This document shows, one piece after another, positions 17,834 through 25,794 of a DNA stretch of 44,801 bases; the first letter of the stretch is position 1; the number at the start of each line of letters is the position of its first letter. This DNA comes from a virus. The translations under genes and the position numbers were made by a program. The stretch lies in IMG/VR virus record IMGVR_UViG_3300024343_000023, positions 1 through 44,801 of that record. The stretch is one strand, 5' to 3'. The notes under the pieces are model-generated. The model worked only from the letters and a program-made list of their open reading frames with translations, had not been told where the DNA came from and ran no database searches.

Positions 17834-18138
17834 TGCCAACAACAGTAACACGATTTAGAGCGGGTACAGCTGGTACTTCAGATGCAAGTGCCTATACAAT
17901 CCCAGCTTCTAACACAGCAATCATCACTAACATCATTCTTTCAAACAAGACCGCTGCTACCCGTACGGTAACAGTCCTTACTGGAGGAGTTTCATTTTGC
18001 ACAGGTCTACAGGTTCCAGCAAACGGTACTGTAAACTTTGATGCTCGCACCGTATTAAACGCAGCGGAGACGATTACAGTAACAGCAGACCAGGCGTCAG
18101 CTGTTGACTTCTTAATCTCTGGCGTATTGATTTCTTAA
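17833..18138 (+). CDS. Small beta-sandwich virion protein
   Basis: A 101-residue protein overlapping the previous stop by one base. It is almost entirely beta-like and Thr/Val/Ala-rich (SDASAYTIPASNTAIITNI, TVTVLTGG, LQVPANGTVNFDA), in the style of small fibre-tip or neck proteins. The 97-residue protein at 24187 has a similar look. No precise family assigned. Confidence 0.65.
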   Translation: MPTTVTRFRAGTAGTSDASAYTIPASNTAIITNIILSNKTAATRTVTVLTGGVSFCTGLQVPANGTVNFDARTVLNAAETITVTADQASAVDFLISGVLIS

Positions 18139-18163
18139 TTAAGAAAAGGACAGGTAACTATCA

Positions 18164-21100
18164 ATGGCAATTTCCTCAAGTAAAGACTTTATCGTCTTCC
18201 CGAATGACAATTCGGGTCGCTTGTTCATCAATGAGGCCACTTTTACAGCCAGTGGTACCTGGACTGCGCCTGCGGGCGTAACAAGCGCACAAATTATTCT
18301 CGTAGGAGCAGGCGGCGGAGGCGGCGGCGGTTCACAAGATATCGCTGGTGGCGGTGGCGCTGGTGGACAGGTAATCGTAAAGAACCTTTCTGTCACACCT
18401 CTTACAACTTACAACGTAACAATCGGTGCAGGTGGACAGGGTGGTCAGGGTGCTATTAACGGCGCTGCTGATACAACTAACACACTTCCTGGTGGTAACG
18501 GTTCTGCTACCGTATTCGGTAACATTACAATCGCTAACCTCTTAGTTAACTCTGATTTTGATTACAACATTAACTCATGGGATGCAGCAACCTACTACCG
18601 TTCAGCAACAGGTATCTCAGGTCAGTCTGCTATTACTGTATATCCAAACGCATCTGGTCTAGCGACTGGTCAGTTTGTGACAGGTACTAACCTTGGTACT
18701 AACGCTCAGATTGTTTCTATCTCAGGAAACACCGTTACTCTTTCTGTAGCTAACACAGGTACTGTGGCAACAGTTGTAGGTATTGGACAGGGCTCAACAG
18801 TAGTTCGTCCATCTAACGTATACTTCTACAACATATCTTCTGCGGGTTCAGACATTACAACTAACCCACAGACAGGTAACACTGCTGGTAGCCCATACTT
18901 TACAAATCTTTCTAACAACATCATGCAGCCAGAAGTAGCGCAGCTTGAAGAAGCAGCTATCCTTACTAACAACTATATTCGTCAGTATGGTACTGCGTTG
19001 TCTTCATTCTCAATCACAAACGCTGGTGTTCCTACAAAGCTTCCAGAAATGGTTGGTGGATACAGCAAGGTAATTAGCACTGTACTTAACTCAACAACAG
19101 TTACAGTAGACTCTACTCTTAATATTTATCCAAACATGTACATTGTTGGTAACATGTTTGCTTCAGGTACAGTTGTTCTTAGCGTTGATAGCTTAACGTC
19201 AATTACAGTATCTGCTGCAGCAACTTCAAACCAGACTAATCAGACAGTAACAATTTCTTACTCTGGTGCGTTTGGTATCAACGGCCTTATCGCTGGTACA
19301 AGCTCATCAACATCTGCTGGTGCACCTACATGGATTCAGTTCTCAACAATGAACTCAACCACAACATCTAACGGTACCCAGACATCTACAAGCTTCCAGG
19401 GTGTTCCTTACATCCCAGGTCAGACATATACAATGACTGCTTATATTTCAACTAACGTAAATATCAGCACATCAACCCCAATCCTCTTCCAGATTCGTTC
19501 TGCAGGAGCTTCATGGAATGCTATCTCAAGCACTTCATACCTTGGCGGTTCTAACTCTGGTACAACTAACTCAATCGATGCTGGTCAGGCTAACGGATTC
19601 TTCGTACGCCAGACAATCCCTGCTACATTGACTAACTACGGTGGAGCTTTCACAGCTAGCGGTACAGGTTCAAACGGCGCAACAGTAATTACTGTTGATA
19701 ACGCTACAGGTATCTTGATTGGTATGGCTGTAACAGGCTCTGGTATTCAGTCAAACACTGTTGTATCTAACCTTGTTGGAACAAGCGTAACCTTGTCTCT
19801 AGCTACTAACGCACCTCTATCAGGTACAAGCCTTACATTCGGTAACCCATCTGGTGTTCAGATGCTTGGTTCTAACGTAACTGTTGGTCAGAACGGATGG
19901 CGCCGTCTTTCAGCAACATTCTCAACACCAGCTATTGCTTCAGCTCTTGCTAACGGTACATACCAGTGGGGTTCAACACCACAGTTTATTCACCCTGTAA
20001 TCGTCTTCCAGCAGCCATCAGTTAACTTCTGGATTGACAACCTACAGCTTGAAGCTGGTAACACAGCTACTACATGGCGTATGCCAGTCTACCGTGAGGC
20101 TCAGTCAATGCTCATGCAGACTAACTCAACAAACGGTGCAAACCTTGAAACTTCACACCGCTTTGTTCGCGTTACTCCTGGAGTACAGTACTCAGGTTCT
20201 GCGTTCGTAGTTGCTACAGGTACAGCTAACCAGTACCGCCCAACTCGTGCGTACATTGAGTACTTCGATGCTGATTACAACTCAATCCTTCGTACAGAAG
20301 GTAACAACGTCTTTATTCCAATCTCTGGTGTAGCAACAGCTACACAGCAGATGCCATCAGTTACTTACCCAGTACGTGTAGCAGTTAACGGCGTTGCCGC
20401 ACCTACAGCAGCACGTTTTGCTAAGTTTGGTATCTTGAACTTCCAGGGTGCACAATCTGCAACTGGTACTGTTTCTGAATACCACATCCTTGCTCCACAG
20501 CTAGAGCCAGCAGCGGTTGCAACTACATACAAGAAGGTTGATAACGTCAACTTCTTCTACGCAGGACAGGCTGGTCTAACCCCAATTGTTAACTCACTTG
20601 GAACTCTATCTGCAGAAGGCGGTGGAGGTGGTGGTACTTGGAACACTAACTCTCGTCACTGGCAGTATGGTCTTCAGGGCGGTAACAACGGTGGACACGC
20701 AGCTCAGGGTTCTTCAACATTCACAACACTTGCAGGTGGCGGTGCGGGCGCAGGCTCAGTGGGTCAACCAGCAATTATGTACGGAACACCTGTATCAAGC
20801 TCTAACTCAGTTGACCAGTACCGTACAACAGCTGGTTCTTCACAGCAGATTTGGCCTATGCGTGGTCACCAAGGTGGCTTTGCTGTATGGCACACAACTA
20901 CAACTGGTACAGGACACGTTATGGGTCGCGCAGGCGATGGTGGTACTGGTGTTCTACTTAATGGTCTTAACTCAGGCTCACCTCTAGGTCTACCACTTGG
21001 TGGTGGCGGTGGTGGTGCGGGATGGAACGCGTCTAACTCTCAGACACAGGCAACACCTGGTATGGGACAGAACGGTGGCGGTAAGGGTGCTCCAACATGG

Positions 21101-21835
21101 ATTTCAACCCAAGCTTCTACTACACAGGATTACTACGCACGTGGTCTTGATGCTATCCAGAACACTGGAGCAGGTGGCGGTGGTGGTGGTTCTAACTGGA
21201 CTAACACTCCACAGACACTTCTTACACACAACTCTGCACAGGTAGCGGTTAACTACGAAGCAATTACATCTGAATTCTTTAAGTGGAATCCAGTTTACAA
21301 CGCAGTAACCAACATCTCAGCACAGGCTGGCTTCTACGGTTCAAACGTTCTACGTACAGTTATTCAGGATACAGGTAATGCCAAGGTTACAACTTCATGG
21401 CAGTCATTCCCAATCCTTCCACGTATTGCGCTAGTATTCCCTGGTGTGGCTGCACGTCTAACAACTGCTCCTGGCGGTGTTACATCTGCACAGTTCACTG
21501 GTCTACCAAAGCGTGTACGTCCAACAGTTCGCTGGAAGAACCAGAGCAACGTCATCCTACGCGAAGACCGCCCTCCATTTGACATCGTGTTCTCAGGTAC
21601 TAACACAATTACCTTCCTTGGACCAACAGGTGCTACATCTGGTTACTGGCAGACACTTGCAGCTCCTGCAGAAGCATCATTCTTTGATGTGACATGGGAG
21701 TACCTATACATGGATGCTGGAGACGTCGTTGACGTTGACCTTAACGGTTGCCAGTACTTCGGATACCAGAGCTTTGGTGGAAACGGCGCAGATGGCTTTG
21801 CTATGATTCGCTGGTTCGACAAGGCAGTACTCTAA
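18164..21835 (+). CDS. Giant glycine-rich fibre/adhesin with inserted sugar-binding-like region
   Basis: A 1223-residue fibre. Residues about 25-125 start with FTASGTWTAPAGVTSAQIIL, VGAGGGGGGG and continue Gly-rich, as in glycine-rich fibre tips and polyglycine-II-like adhesin domains. About 680 residues of beta modules are then inserted, including NLLVNSDFDYNINSWD (a jelly-roll carbohydrate-binding start) and three related modules near 152-208, 308-367 and 502-560. A second Gly-rich region (about 811-1014) and a closing GGNGADGFAMIRWF (near 1204) return to the first pattern. It probably binds a cell-surface polysaccharide. Its first codons match those of the gene at 22146. Confidence 0.85.
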   Translation: MAISSSKDFIVFPNDNSGRLFINEATFTASGTWTAPAGVTSAQIILVGAGGGGGGGSQDIAGGGGAGGQVIVKNLSVTPLTTYNVTIGAGGQGGQGAINGAADTTNTLPGGNGSATVFGNITIANLLVNSDFDYNINSWDAATYYRSATGISGQSAITVYPNASGLATGQFVTGTNLGTNAQIVSISGNTVTLSVANTGTVATVVGIGQGSTVVRPSNVYFYNISSAGSDITTNPQTGNTAGSPYFTNLSNNIMQPEVAQLEEAAILTNNYIRQYGTALSSFSITNAGVPTKLPEMVGGYSKVISTVLNSTTVTVDSTLNIYPNMYIVGNMFASGTVVLSVDSLTSITVSAAATSNQTNQTVTISYSGAFGINGLIAGTSSSTSAGAPTWIQFSTMNSTTTSNGTQTSTSFQGVPYIPGQTYTMTAYISTNVNISTSTPILFQIRSAGASWNAISSTSYLGGSNSGTTNSIDAGQANGFFVRQTIPATLTNYGGAFTASGTGSNGATVITVDNATGILIGMAVTGSGIQSNTVVSNLVGTSVTLSLATNAPLSGTSLTFGNPSGVQMLGSNVTVGQNGWRRLSATFSTPAIASALANGTYQWGSTPQFIHPVIVFQQPSVNFWIDNLQLEAGNTATTWRMPVYREAQSMLMQTNSTNGANLETSHRFVRVTPGVQYSGSAFVVATGTANQYRPTRAYIEYFDADYNSILRTEGNNVFIPISGVATATQQMPSVTYPVRVAVNGVAAPTAARFAKFGILNFQGAQSATGTVSEYHILAPQLEPAAVATTYKKVDNVNFFYAGQAGLTPIVNSLGTLSAEGGGGGGTWNTNSRHWQYGLQGGNNGGHAAQGSSTFTTLAGGGAGAGSVGQPAIMYGTPVSSSNSVDQYRTTAGSSQQIWPMRGHQGGFAVWHTTTTGTGHVMGRAGDGGTGVLLNGLNSGSPLGLPLGGGGGGAGWNASNSQTQATPGMGQNGGGKGAPTWISTQASTTQDYYARGLDAIQNTGAGGGGGGSNWTNTPQTLLTHNSAQVAVNYEAITSEFFKWNPVYNAVTNISAQAGFYGSNVLRTVIQDTGNAKVTTSWQSFPILPRIALVFPGVAARLTTAPGGVTSAQFTGLPKRVRPTVRWKNQSNVILREDRPPFDIVFSGTNTITFLGPTGATSGYWQTLAAPAEASFFDVTWEYLYMDAGDVVDVDLNGCQYFGYQSFGGNGADGFAMIRWFDKAVL

Positions 21836-21846
21836 GGAGATAGATA

Positions 21847-22146
21847 ATGGCAAAATACGCATTCGTTGATAACGACATCATTACTCAGGTAATGGTTGCA
21901 AACTCAGAGGCTGACCTAGGAGCACTAGGTCAGTTATTTGAGGTAGTTAATATCGATGGTCTGAACCCAGAACCATCACGTGATTGGACCCGCGCTAACG
22001 GCGTATGGTTCCCACCTTCAACTCCAGAAGCAGCTAAGGCTCTTTGGAATGGCGCTGGGTTTGATGACCCAGATGCACCAAAAGCAGTAGAAGCTCCAGA
22101 AGAAGAAGAAGAAGAAGACAAACCTGCTAAGAAAGCGAGCAAGTAA
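21847..22146 (+). CDS. Small protein with Glu-rich, Lys-ending tail
   Basis: A 99-residue protein with AAGGAG upstream. A compact N-terminal region (MAKYAFVDNDIITQVMVAN ...) includes RDWTRANGVWFPPS, a motif seen in small virion proteins next to fibres. The last about 25 residues are low-complexity: a run of Glu followed by KPAKKASK. The final 19 bases are identical to the end of the small gene at 24482. The stop overlaps the next ATG. Function unknown; fibre-associated by context. Confidence 0.6.
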   Translation: MAKYAFVDNDIITQVMVANSEADLGALGQLFEVVNIDGLNPEPSRDWTRANGVWFPPSTPEAAKALWNGAGFDDPDAPKAVEAPEEEEEEDKPAKKASK

Positions 22147-22529
22147 TGGCAATTTCCTCACAGCCAACGGTGTTGGCACAGTCTAACGATGCCTACATCA
22201 ATGTGGGGGTTACAGGCCGTCTTCAAAATCTTGTAGGACAGACAGGCGCTGTATCTATCAATCCAACAAACGGTTCATTTATCCGTATTGCTAACCCAGT
22301 AGGTGCTGTAACAGTAACCTTCACTGGTGTGCCATCAGGATATGGAACACGTTGGCAAGTAGAAGTTGCAAACCGTGGCGCTAACGCTGTGGCTTTCAAT
22401 GGTGTTACTTGGGATGGCGGCTCAGCCCCTACTATTGCATCAGGTACAAACAAGTCAGTTCTTGTATTCTACTCACCAGATGGTGGAACAACCATCTACG
22501 GTCGTCTAGAGTTTGCAACACTAGCTTAA
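22146..22529 (+). CDS. Small beta-rich fibre-cassette protein
   Basis: A 127-residue beta-rich protein. The centre (INPTNGSFIRIANPVGAVTV, then VEVANRGANAVAFNGVTWDG) resembles end domains of phage fibres with a jelly-roll-like fold. It begins with the same five residues, and the same 16 bases, as the giant fibre at 18164. It is the last gene before a strong terminator. A tip or small structural role is inferred. Confidence 0.65.
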   Translation: MAISSQPTVLAQSNDAYINVGVTGRLQNLVGQTGAVSINPTNGSFIRIANPVGAVTVTFTGVPSGYGTRWQVEVANRGANAVAFNGVTWDGGSAPTIASGTNKSVLVFYSPDGGTTIYGRLEFATLA

Positions 22530-22544
22530 TAATTAAGATTAGTT

Positions 22545-22582
22545 CCCCACCGTCCTACGGGACTGGTGGGGCTTTTCTTTTT
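22545..22582 (+). terminator. Intrinsic terminator after the fibre cassette
   Basis: CCCCACC (22545-22551) pairs with GGTGGGG (22565-22571) and GTCC (22552-22555) with GGAC (22560-22563), with one bulged T and a TACG tetraloop closed by C-G. CTTTTCTTTTTT follows. It ends the fibre block. Confidence 0.93.
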
Positions 22583-22588
22583 TAGGAG

Positions 22589-22594
22589 TATAAT
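22589..22594 (+). promoter_or_regulatory. Perfect -10 hexamer just before the glycosyltransferase start
   Basis: TATAAT ends seven bases before the ATG at 22601 and follows the terminator directly. A transcript from it would start at or next to the ATG, i.e. be leaderless, which actinobacteria tolerate. No -35 match is seen, and an AGGAG (22584-22588) also precedes the ATG at long spacing, so ordinary read-through translation is equally possible. Confidence 0.3.
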
Positions 22595-22600
22595 AAGCGT

Positions 22601-23656
22601 ATGAAAATAGCCGTATACACTATCGCCCTCAATGAAGAGCAGTTTGTAGAACGCTGGTATGAGTCTTGCAAAGACGCTGACTACCTAATGATTGCTGATA
22701 CTGGTTCTATAGATGGCACAGTTGAAAAAGCACGTGCCTTAGGAATCAACGTACATGTAATAAGCGTACGACCATGGCGGTTTGATGATGCTAGAAATGC
22801 GGCTCTTGCCCTACTCCCAGATGATATTGATATATGCATCTCTTTGGATATGGATGAGCTCTTAGCCCCAAACTGGCGTAAGGAGATAGAGAAAGCTCCT
22901 AAGGGAACTACCCGTATTCGATACAACTACACATGGAACTTTAACCCAGATGGCTCTCCTGGATTAGTATTTGGTGGTGACAAGATTCACGCTCGTCACG
23001 GTTACCGTTGGGTACATCCTGTACACGAGTGTCTATACACAGACCGCTTAGAAGAAAAAGAGTATTGGTCTCAACTAGGGCTGTGGCACAAGGCGGATGA
23101 CAGTAAATCTCGCAGTCAGTACCTTCCACTACTCAAACTATCGATAGAAGAAGACCCACACAACGACCGTAACGCCTACTACTACGCTCGTGAACTGTTC
23201 TTCCATGGTCGCTTAGAAGAAGCTAAAGCTCAGTTTGAACGACACCTATCTCTACCTAAAGCTGTATGGAAAGCAGAACGTGCAGCATCTATGCGTTATA
23301 TAGCTAAGTGCTCTATTGATGAGGACGAGAAGCTTAAGTGGTGGAAGCTAGCTATGCAGGAAGAGCCTGGCAAACGTGAAGCCTATGTTGAGCTAGCCCA
23401 GTTCCATTACGATAAAGGCCGCATGTCAGAGTGCTACACGCTCTGTAAGAAGGCAATCAATATTAAAGAACGTCAATTAGATTATTTAAATGAAGCATTT
23501 GCCTGGGGCCATATTCCATATGACCTAGCTGCAGTATGTGCGTATTGGCTAGGTGAAAGAGAAAAGGCTTTGGAGTTTGGACAAAAGGCAGTGGAGCTTA
23601 GCCCTACAGATGAACGATTACTTAGTAACCTAGAGTTCTACAAACAGGGAGTCTAA
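22601..23656 (+). CDS. Family 2-type glycosyltransferase with TPR-like C-terminus
   Basis: A 351-residue cytoplasmic enzyme. The GT-A fold begins at the first residues (YTIALNEEQFVERWYESC, then ADTGSIDGT, 32-40), with RFDDARNAAL (60-69) and the metal-binding DxD as DMDE (83-86), and a WVHPVHECL acceptor-side motif near 145. From about 185 to the end, repeated helical pairs (for example NAYYYARELFFHGRLEEA, YVELAQFHYDKGRMSECY) look like TPR units. It probably adds sugar to a virion protein or host glycan; the fibre cassette just upstream, with Thr-rich collagen repeats, is the obvious candidate. The substrate is inferred. Confidence 0.85.
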   Translation: MKIAVYTIALNEEQFVERWYESCKDADYLMIADTGSIDGTVEKARALGINVHVISVRPWRFDDARNAALALLPDDIDICISLDMDELLAPNWRKEIEKAPKGTTRIRYNYTWNFNPDGSPGLVFGGDKIHARHGYRWVHPVHECLYTDRLEEKEYWSQLGLWHKADDSKSRSQYLPLLKLSIEEDPHNDRNAYYYARELFFHGRLEEAKAQFERHLSLPKAVWKAERAASMRYIAKCSIDEDEKLKWWKLAMQEEPGKREAYVELAQFHYDKGRMSECYTLCKKAINIKERQLDYLNEAFAWGHIPYDLAAVCAYWLGEREKALEFGQKAVELSPTDERLLSNLEFYKQGV

Positions 23657-24177
23657 TGAGAGCTCATAAGCCAGGCGGTAGATTTGACGCAGACTTTGAG
23701 ACTACCGCCATCCTTAAAGGCGTTGACACAGACCTAAAACATCCAGTAGGAACAAATGCTGACTGGTGGGTTTTTGATTCGGTCAATACAGAACTAGACC
23801 CCATCTATGACGTTGGTCAGGATATTACATCCTCTGTAGGTGGCAAGGTTTGGACTGGCCCATACTCAGTCCCAGTAGTAAGAGCCGTCATCAAGCAAGG
23901 TGAGGCTAGGACTTCAGCAGTGGGTTTCTATAACTCAGACACTTTGCACCTAACTTTCAACATTGAAGACGTACAGAAGTTTGCACCTAACATTATTATC
24001 CGCCCAGATATCAACAACCGTGACCGTGTGGTCTGGCGTGGTCAGGTATACCGCCCATATGCTATCCAAGAGCGCGGAATTGTTGCTGACAGATTTACCA
24101 TCCTCAGCGTAGAATGTATTCAGCTGATGCCTGAAGAGATGGTCAACGACCCTCAATTTGCTCAGTACGCTAACTAA
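23656..24177 (+). CDS. Putative neck/head-closure protein
   Basis: A 173-residue protein overlapping the previous stop by one base. It is beta-rich (GGKVWTGPYSVPVVRAVIKQ, then LHLTFNIEDVQKF) and ends with a strand pattern VYRPYAIQERGIVADRFTIL, comparable to stopper or tail-completion proteins of the neck. The gene lies just before the microproteins and tail-terminator genes. Head-closure assignment is tentative and based on fold-like pattern and position. Confidence 0.5.
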   Translation: MRAHKPGGRFDADFETTAILKGVDTDLKHPVGTNADWWVFDSVNTELDPIYDVGQDITSSVGGKVWTGPYSVPVVRAVIKQGEARTSAVGFYNSDTLHLTFNIEDVQKFAPNIIIRPDINNRDRVVWRGQVYRPYAIQERGIVADRFTILSVECIQLMPEEMVNDPQFAQYAN

Positions 24178-24186
24178 GGAGTCTAC

Positions 24187-24480
24187 ATGGCTGTTATTCA
24201 TGATGTGTTCACCGTAGGAACAAGTCCTACGCTTATCTGTGAAATCCCAAAGAAGTGCCCTCCCACTGCTGTTTTAATCTTTAATGATGACAACAACCCT
24301 ATTTATATTGGGGATATAGATATAGCTACCTCTGGCAGTAGTCTTGGATTAAAGGTACCTAAGTCAACCGCTACTACACAGGTGTGGCTAAACGCTGGTG
24401 ATAAGTTATACGCTATTTCTTCTGCAGGAACATCTGCAAATGCTATAGCTGTTCTATGGTCAAAGGTGATTGCGGATTAA
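24187..24480 (+). CDS. Small beta-rich virion protein
   Basis: A 97-residue protein with AAGGAG upstream. Beta-like throughout (VFTVGTSPTLICEIPKK, IYIGDIDIATS, VWLNAGDKLYAISS), matching small phage proteins that carry a single jelly-roll-like domain, and similar in style to the protein at 17833. A minor structural component by context. No family named with certainty. Confidence 0.6.
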   Translation: MAVIHDVFTVGTSPTLICEIPKKCPPTAVLIFNDDNNPIYIGDIDIATSGSSLGLKVPKSTATTQVWLNAGDKLYAISSAGTSANAIAVLWSKVIAD

Positions 24481-24481
24481 T

Positions 24482-24622
24482 ATGGCTAAAGATACTAACC
24501 CTTGCTGGGATGGATACGTCCAAGTAGGTATGAAAAACAAAGGTGGCAAGAAAGTTCCGAACTGCGTTCCTGCAGGTTCTGGCAAAAAGAAGGTCTCCAA
24601 ACCAAAGAAAGCGAGCAAGTAA
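24482..24622 (+). CDS. 46-residue Lys-rich microprotein with GMKNKGGKKVPNC motif
   Basis: A very short gene beginning two bases after the previous stop. The N-terminus has NPCWDGYVQVGMKNKGGKKV then PNCVP, a motif I recall from small or terminal segments of other phage proteins, and the rest is Lys/Ser-rich (KKKVSKPKKASK). Two cysteines (8 and 28) could form a disulphide or bind metal. The final 19 bases repeat the end of the gene at 21847. Function unknown; likely a virion-associated basic peptide. Confidence 0.6.
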   Translation: MAKDTNPCWDGYVQVGMKNKGGKKVPNCVPAGSGKKKVSKPKKASK

Positions 24623-24623
24623 T

Positions 24624-24788
24624 ATGTGTGCTACATGTGGATGTATGGGAAAGAAGAAGGCTGCTAAGAAGGTCGCTAAGAAGGCGGCTCCAAAGGGCAT
24701 GTCTCCAAAGCAGAAGAAACTTGATGTTGATAAAGACGGCAAGCTAGAAGGCTCTGACTTTGCTGCCCTACGAAAGAAGAAGAAGTAA
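24624..24788 (+). CDS. 54-residue CxxCxC microprotein with EF-hand-like loop
   Basis: A short protein starting MCATCGCMGKKKAAKK. After the Cys motif comes a poly-Lys/Ala stretch, then LDVDKDGKLEGSDFAAL, a DxDxDG loop followed by an acidic position, as in single EF-hand or dockerin-type calcium sites, and a Lys4 end. The start at 24624 is set by the paralogous start of the next gene; a longer frame upstream would overlap the gene at 24482. The next gene overlaps it by one base (TAATG). Metal binding is inferred. Confidence 0.65.
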   Translation: MCATCGCMGKKKAAKKVAKKAAPKGMSPKQKKLDVDKDGKLEGSDFAALRKKKK

Positions 24789-24928
24789 TGTGTGCTACCT
24801 GCGGCTGCGGTAAGCCAAAAGATAAGCACGGAATGAAGTCCCTAAAGGACGCTAACAAGAAGTTTGCTAAGAAGGCTGCGCCTGCAAAGGCTAAGAAGTC
24901 TTCTATGGTACGAAAGAAAGGCATGTAA
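24788..24928 (+). CDS. 46-residue CxxCxC microprotein, paralogue of its neighbour
   Basis: The first seven residues (MCATCGC) are identical to those of the preceding gene, while the codons differ at four third positions, so the protein sequence is what has been kept. The remainder is Lys/Ala-rich (DANKKFAKKAAPAKAKK) and basic. A tandem duplication followed by divergence is likely. Starts and stops overlap on both sides (TAATG). Function unknown; DNA or virion packaging, or metal handling, are only guesses. Confidence 0.65.
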   Translation: MCATCGCGKPKDKHGMKSLKDANKKFAKKAAPAKAKKSSMVRKKGM

Positions 24929-25212
24929 TGGCTACACCATCATTTATGAAGGGCAAGTACACTAAGTCTAAGGACGAGAAGATGGACTCCCGCTTGCTTA
25001 AGAAAGCTGGTCTTACCGATAAGGAAGAGAAAGCTAAGTTTGAAAAGGCTGACAAGGCTCACGGCAAGAAGAAGAAGCCAGCCACAATTGCTGAAGACCG
25101 TAAGAAAGACGATGCAATTATTAAGAAGATTAAGTCCAAGGAAAAAGCCCATGAAGCCAAGGAAGGCAAGAAGGGCGAAAAGGCTGAGGACAAACGAGAG
25201 AAAAAGAAGTAA
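24928..25212 (+). CDS. Highly charged Lys/Glu-rich small protein
   Basis: A 94-residue protein overlapping the preceding stop by one base. It starts MATPSFMKGKYTKSKDEK and continues with long alternating Lys/Glu segments, predicted helical or disordered, strongly basic overall. It completes the run of four Lys-rich small genes. It could be an internal head or DNA-associated protein; no family is recognised. A terminator-like hairpin follows. Confidence 0.65.
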   Translation: MATPSFMKGKYTKSKDEKMDSRLLKKAGLTDKEEKAKFEKADKAHGKKKKPATIAEDRKKDDAIIKKIKSKEKAHEAKEGKKGEKAEDKREKKK

Positions 25213-25218
25213 TCGCTT

Positions 25219-25240
25219 AGGGGCCGAAAGGCCCCTTTGT
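25219..25240 (+). terminator. Short terminator with GAAA tetraloop
   Basis: GGGGCC (25220-25225) pairs with GGCCCC (25230-25235) around GAAA, extended by A25219/T25236, then TTTGTGCTTT. It ends the microprotein run. The T-run is modest, so partial termination is possible. A second small inverted repeat (25257-25262 with 25268-25273) follows in the spacer. Confidence 0.7.
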
Positions 25241-25319
25241 GCTTTATCCTAGTACTGAGTCCATGCGGGACTCAAAGCTTCACCCTTGCGATGTACCTTG
25301 CTAACTCTATGGAGATGTC

Positions 25320-25478
25320 ATGCCCGAGAATAAGAAAATAGACAAAGCGTCTGATATCGAATTCCGCGAGCAGATAACAGAAAACATCCCTGGAGAAATT
25401 GCCAGTCGTATAGTGTGGACTGGAGCTTTAGCATCGTATCTTGTAGGGAAGAAGCTTCGTGCAAAAAGACATAAATAG
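25320..25478 (+). CDS. 52-residue hypothetical protein
   Basis: A short gene with GGAG ahead of the ATG. The N-terminal 30 residues are polar and helical; residues 31-44 (IVWTGALASYLVGK) are moderately hydrophobic, followed by a basic end (KKLRAKRHK). It might touch the membrane, but the segment is short. It overlaps the next gene by 20 bases, indicating coupled translation. Function unknown. Confidence 0.5.
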   Translation: MPENKKIDKASDIEFREQITENIPGEIASRIVWTGALASYLVGKKLRAKRHK

Positions 25479-25794
25479 TTCTGAAGAGCTCGCTACTCTT
25501 TACGCTGAGTCTGCTGCCAAAGAGCTTACTTTGGAGCTTCGAGACCTGGCAGTAGCTGCAGGATGGCCTGCTGATGTGGCTCGTTCCCTTTCCGTTGTTT
25601 TAAGTAACGGCAGTTTAAATATAGATTATCCAGAAAACATGGATAAAAGAATCCAAGATTTAGAGTACGGCAATTCTCAAACCCCTCCTAAGAGCGTGTT
25701 AAGAAAGTTCATGTATCGCACAGAGGGTGTTGCTTCAGCCATTTTAGGTGGAGAAGTGTTAGACCAAATCGTCATGGAAGCTGAGGTGTTCTAA
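25459..25794 (+). CDS. HK97-gp10-like connector/tail-completion protein
   Basis: A 111-residue protein, GTG start within the end of the previous gene, with AGGGAAG upstream. The pattern of a helical start, a beta pair with SNGSLNIDYPENM, then IQDLEYGNSQTPPKSVLRKF resembles HK97 gp10/gpG-type proteins in which LEYG...PP..LR is typical. These bridge head and tail or complete the tail top. Position before the tail terminator and sheath fits. The stop overlaps the next ATG. Confidence 0.6.
   Translation: MQKDINSSEELATLYAESAAKELTLELRDLAVAAGWPADVARSLSVVLSNGSLNIDYPENMDKRIQDLEYGNSQTPPKSVLRKFMYRTEGVASAILGGEVLDQIVMEAEVF

Noticed and set aside
24443-24829. Minus-strand frame opposite the microproteins
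   Set aside because: Phe-rich product reflects antisense of Lys codons; no ribosome-binding site.
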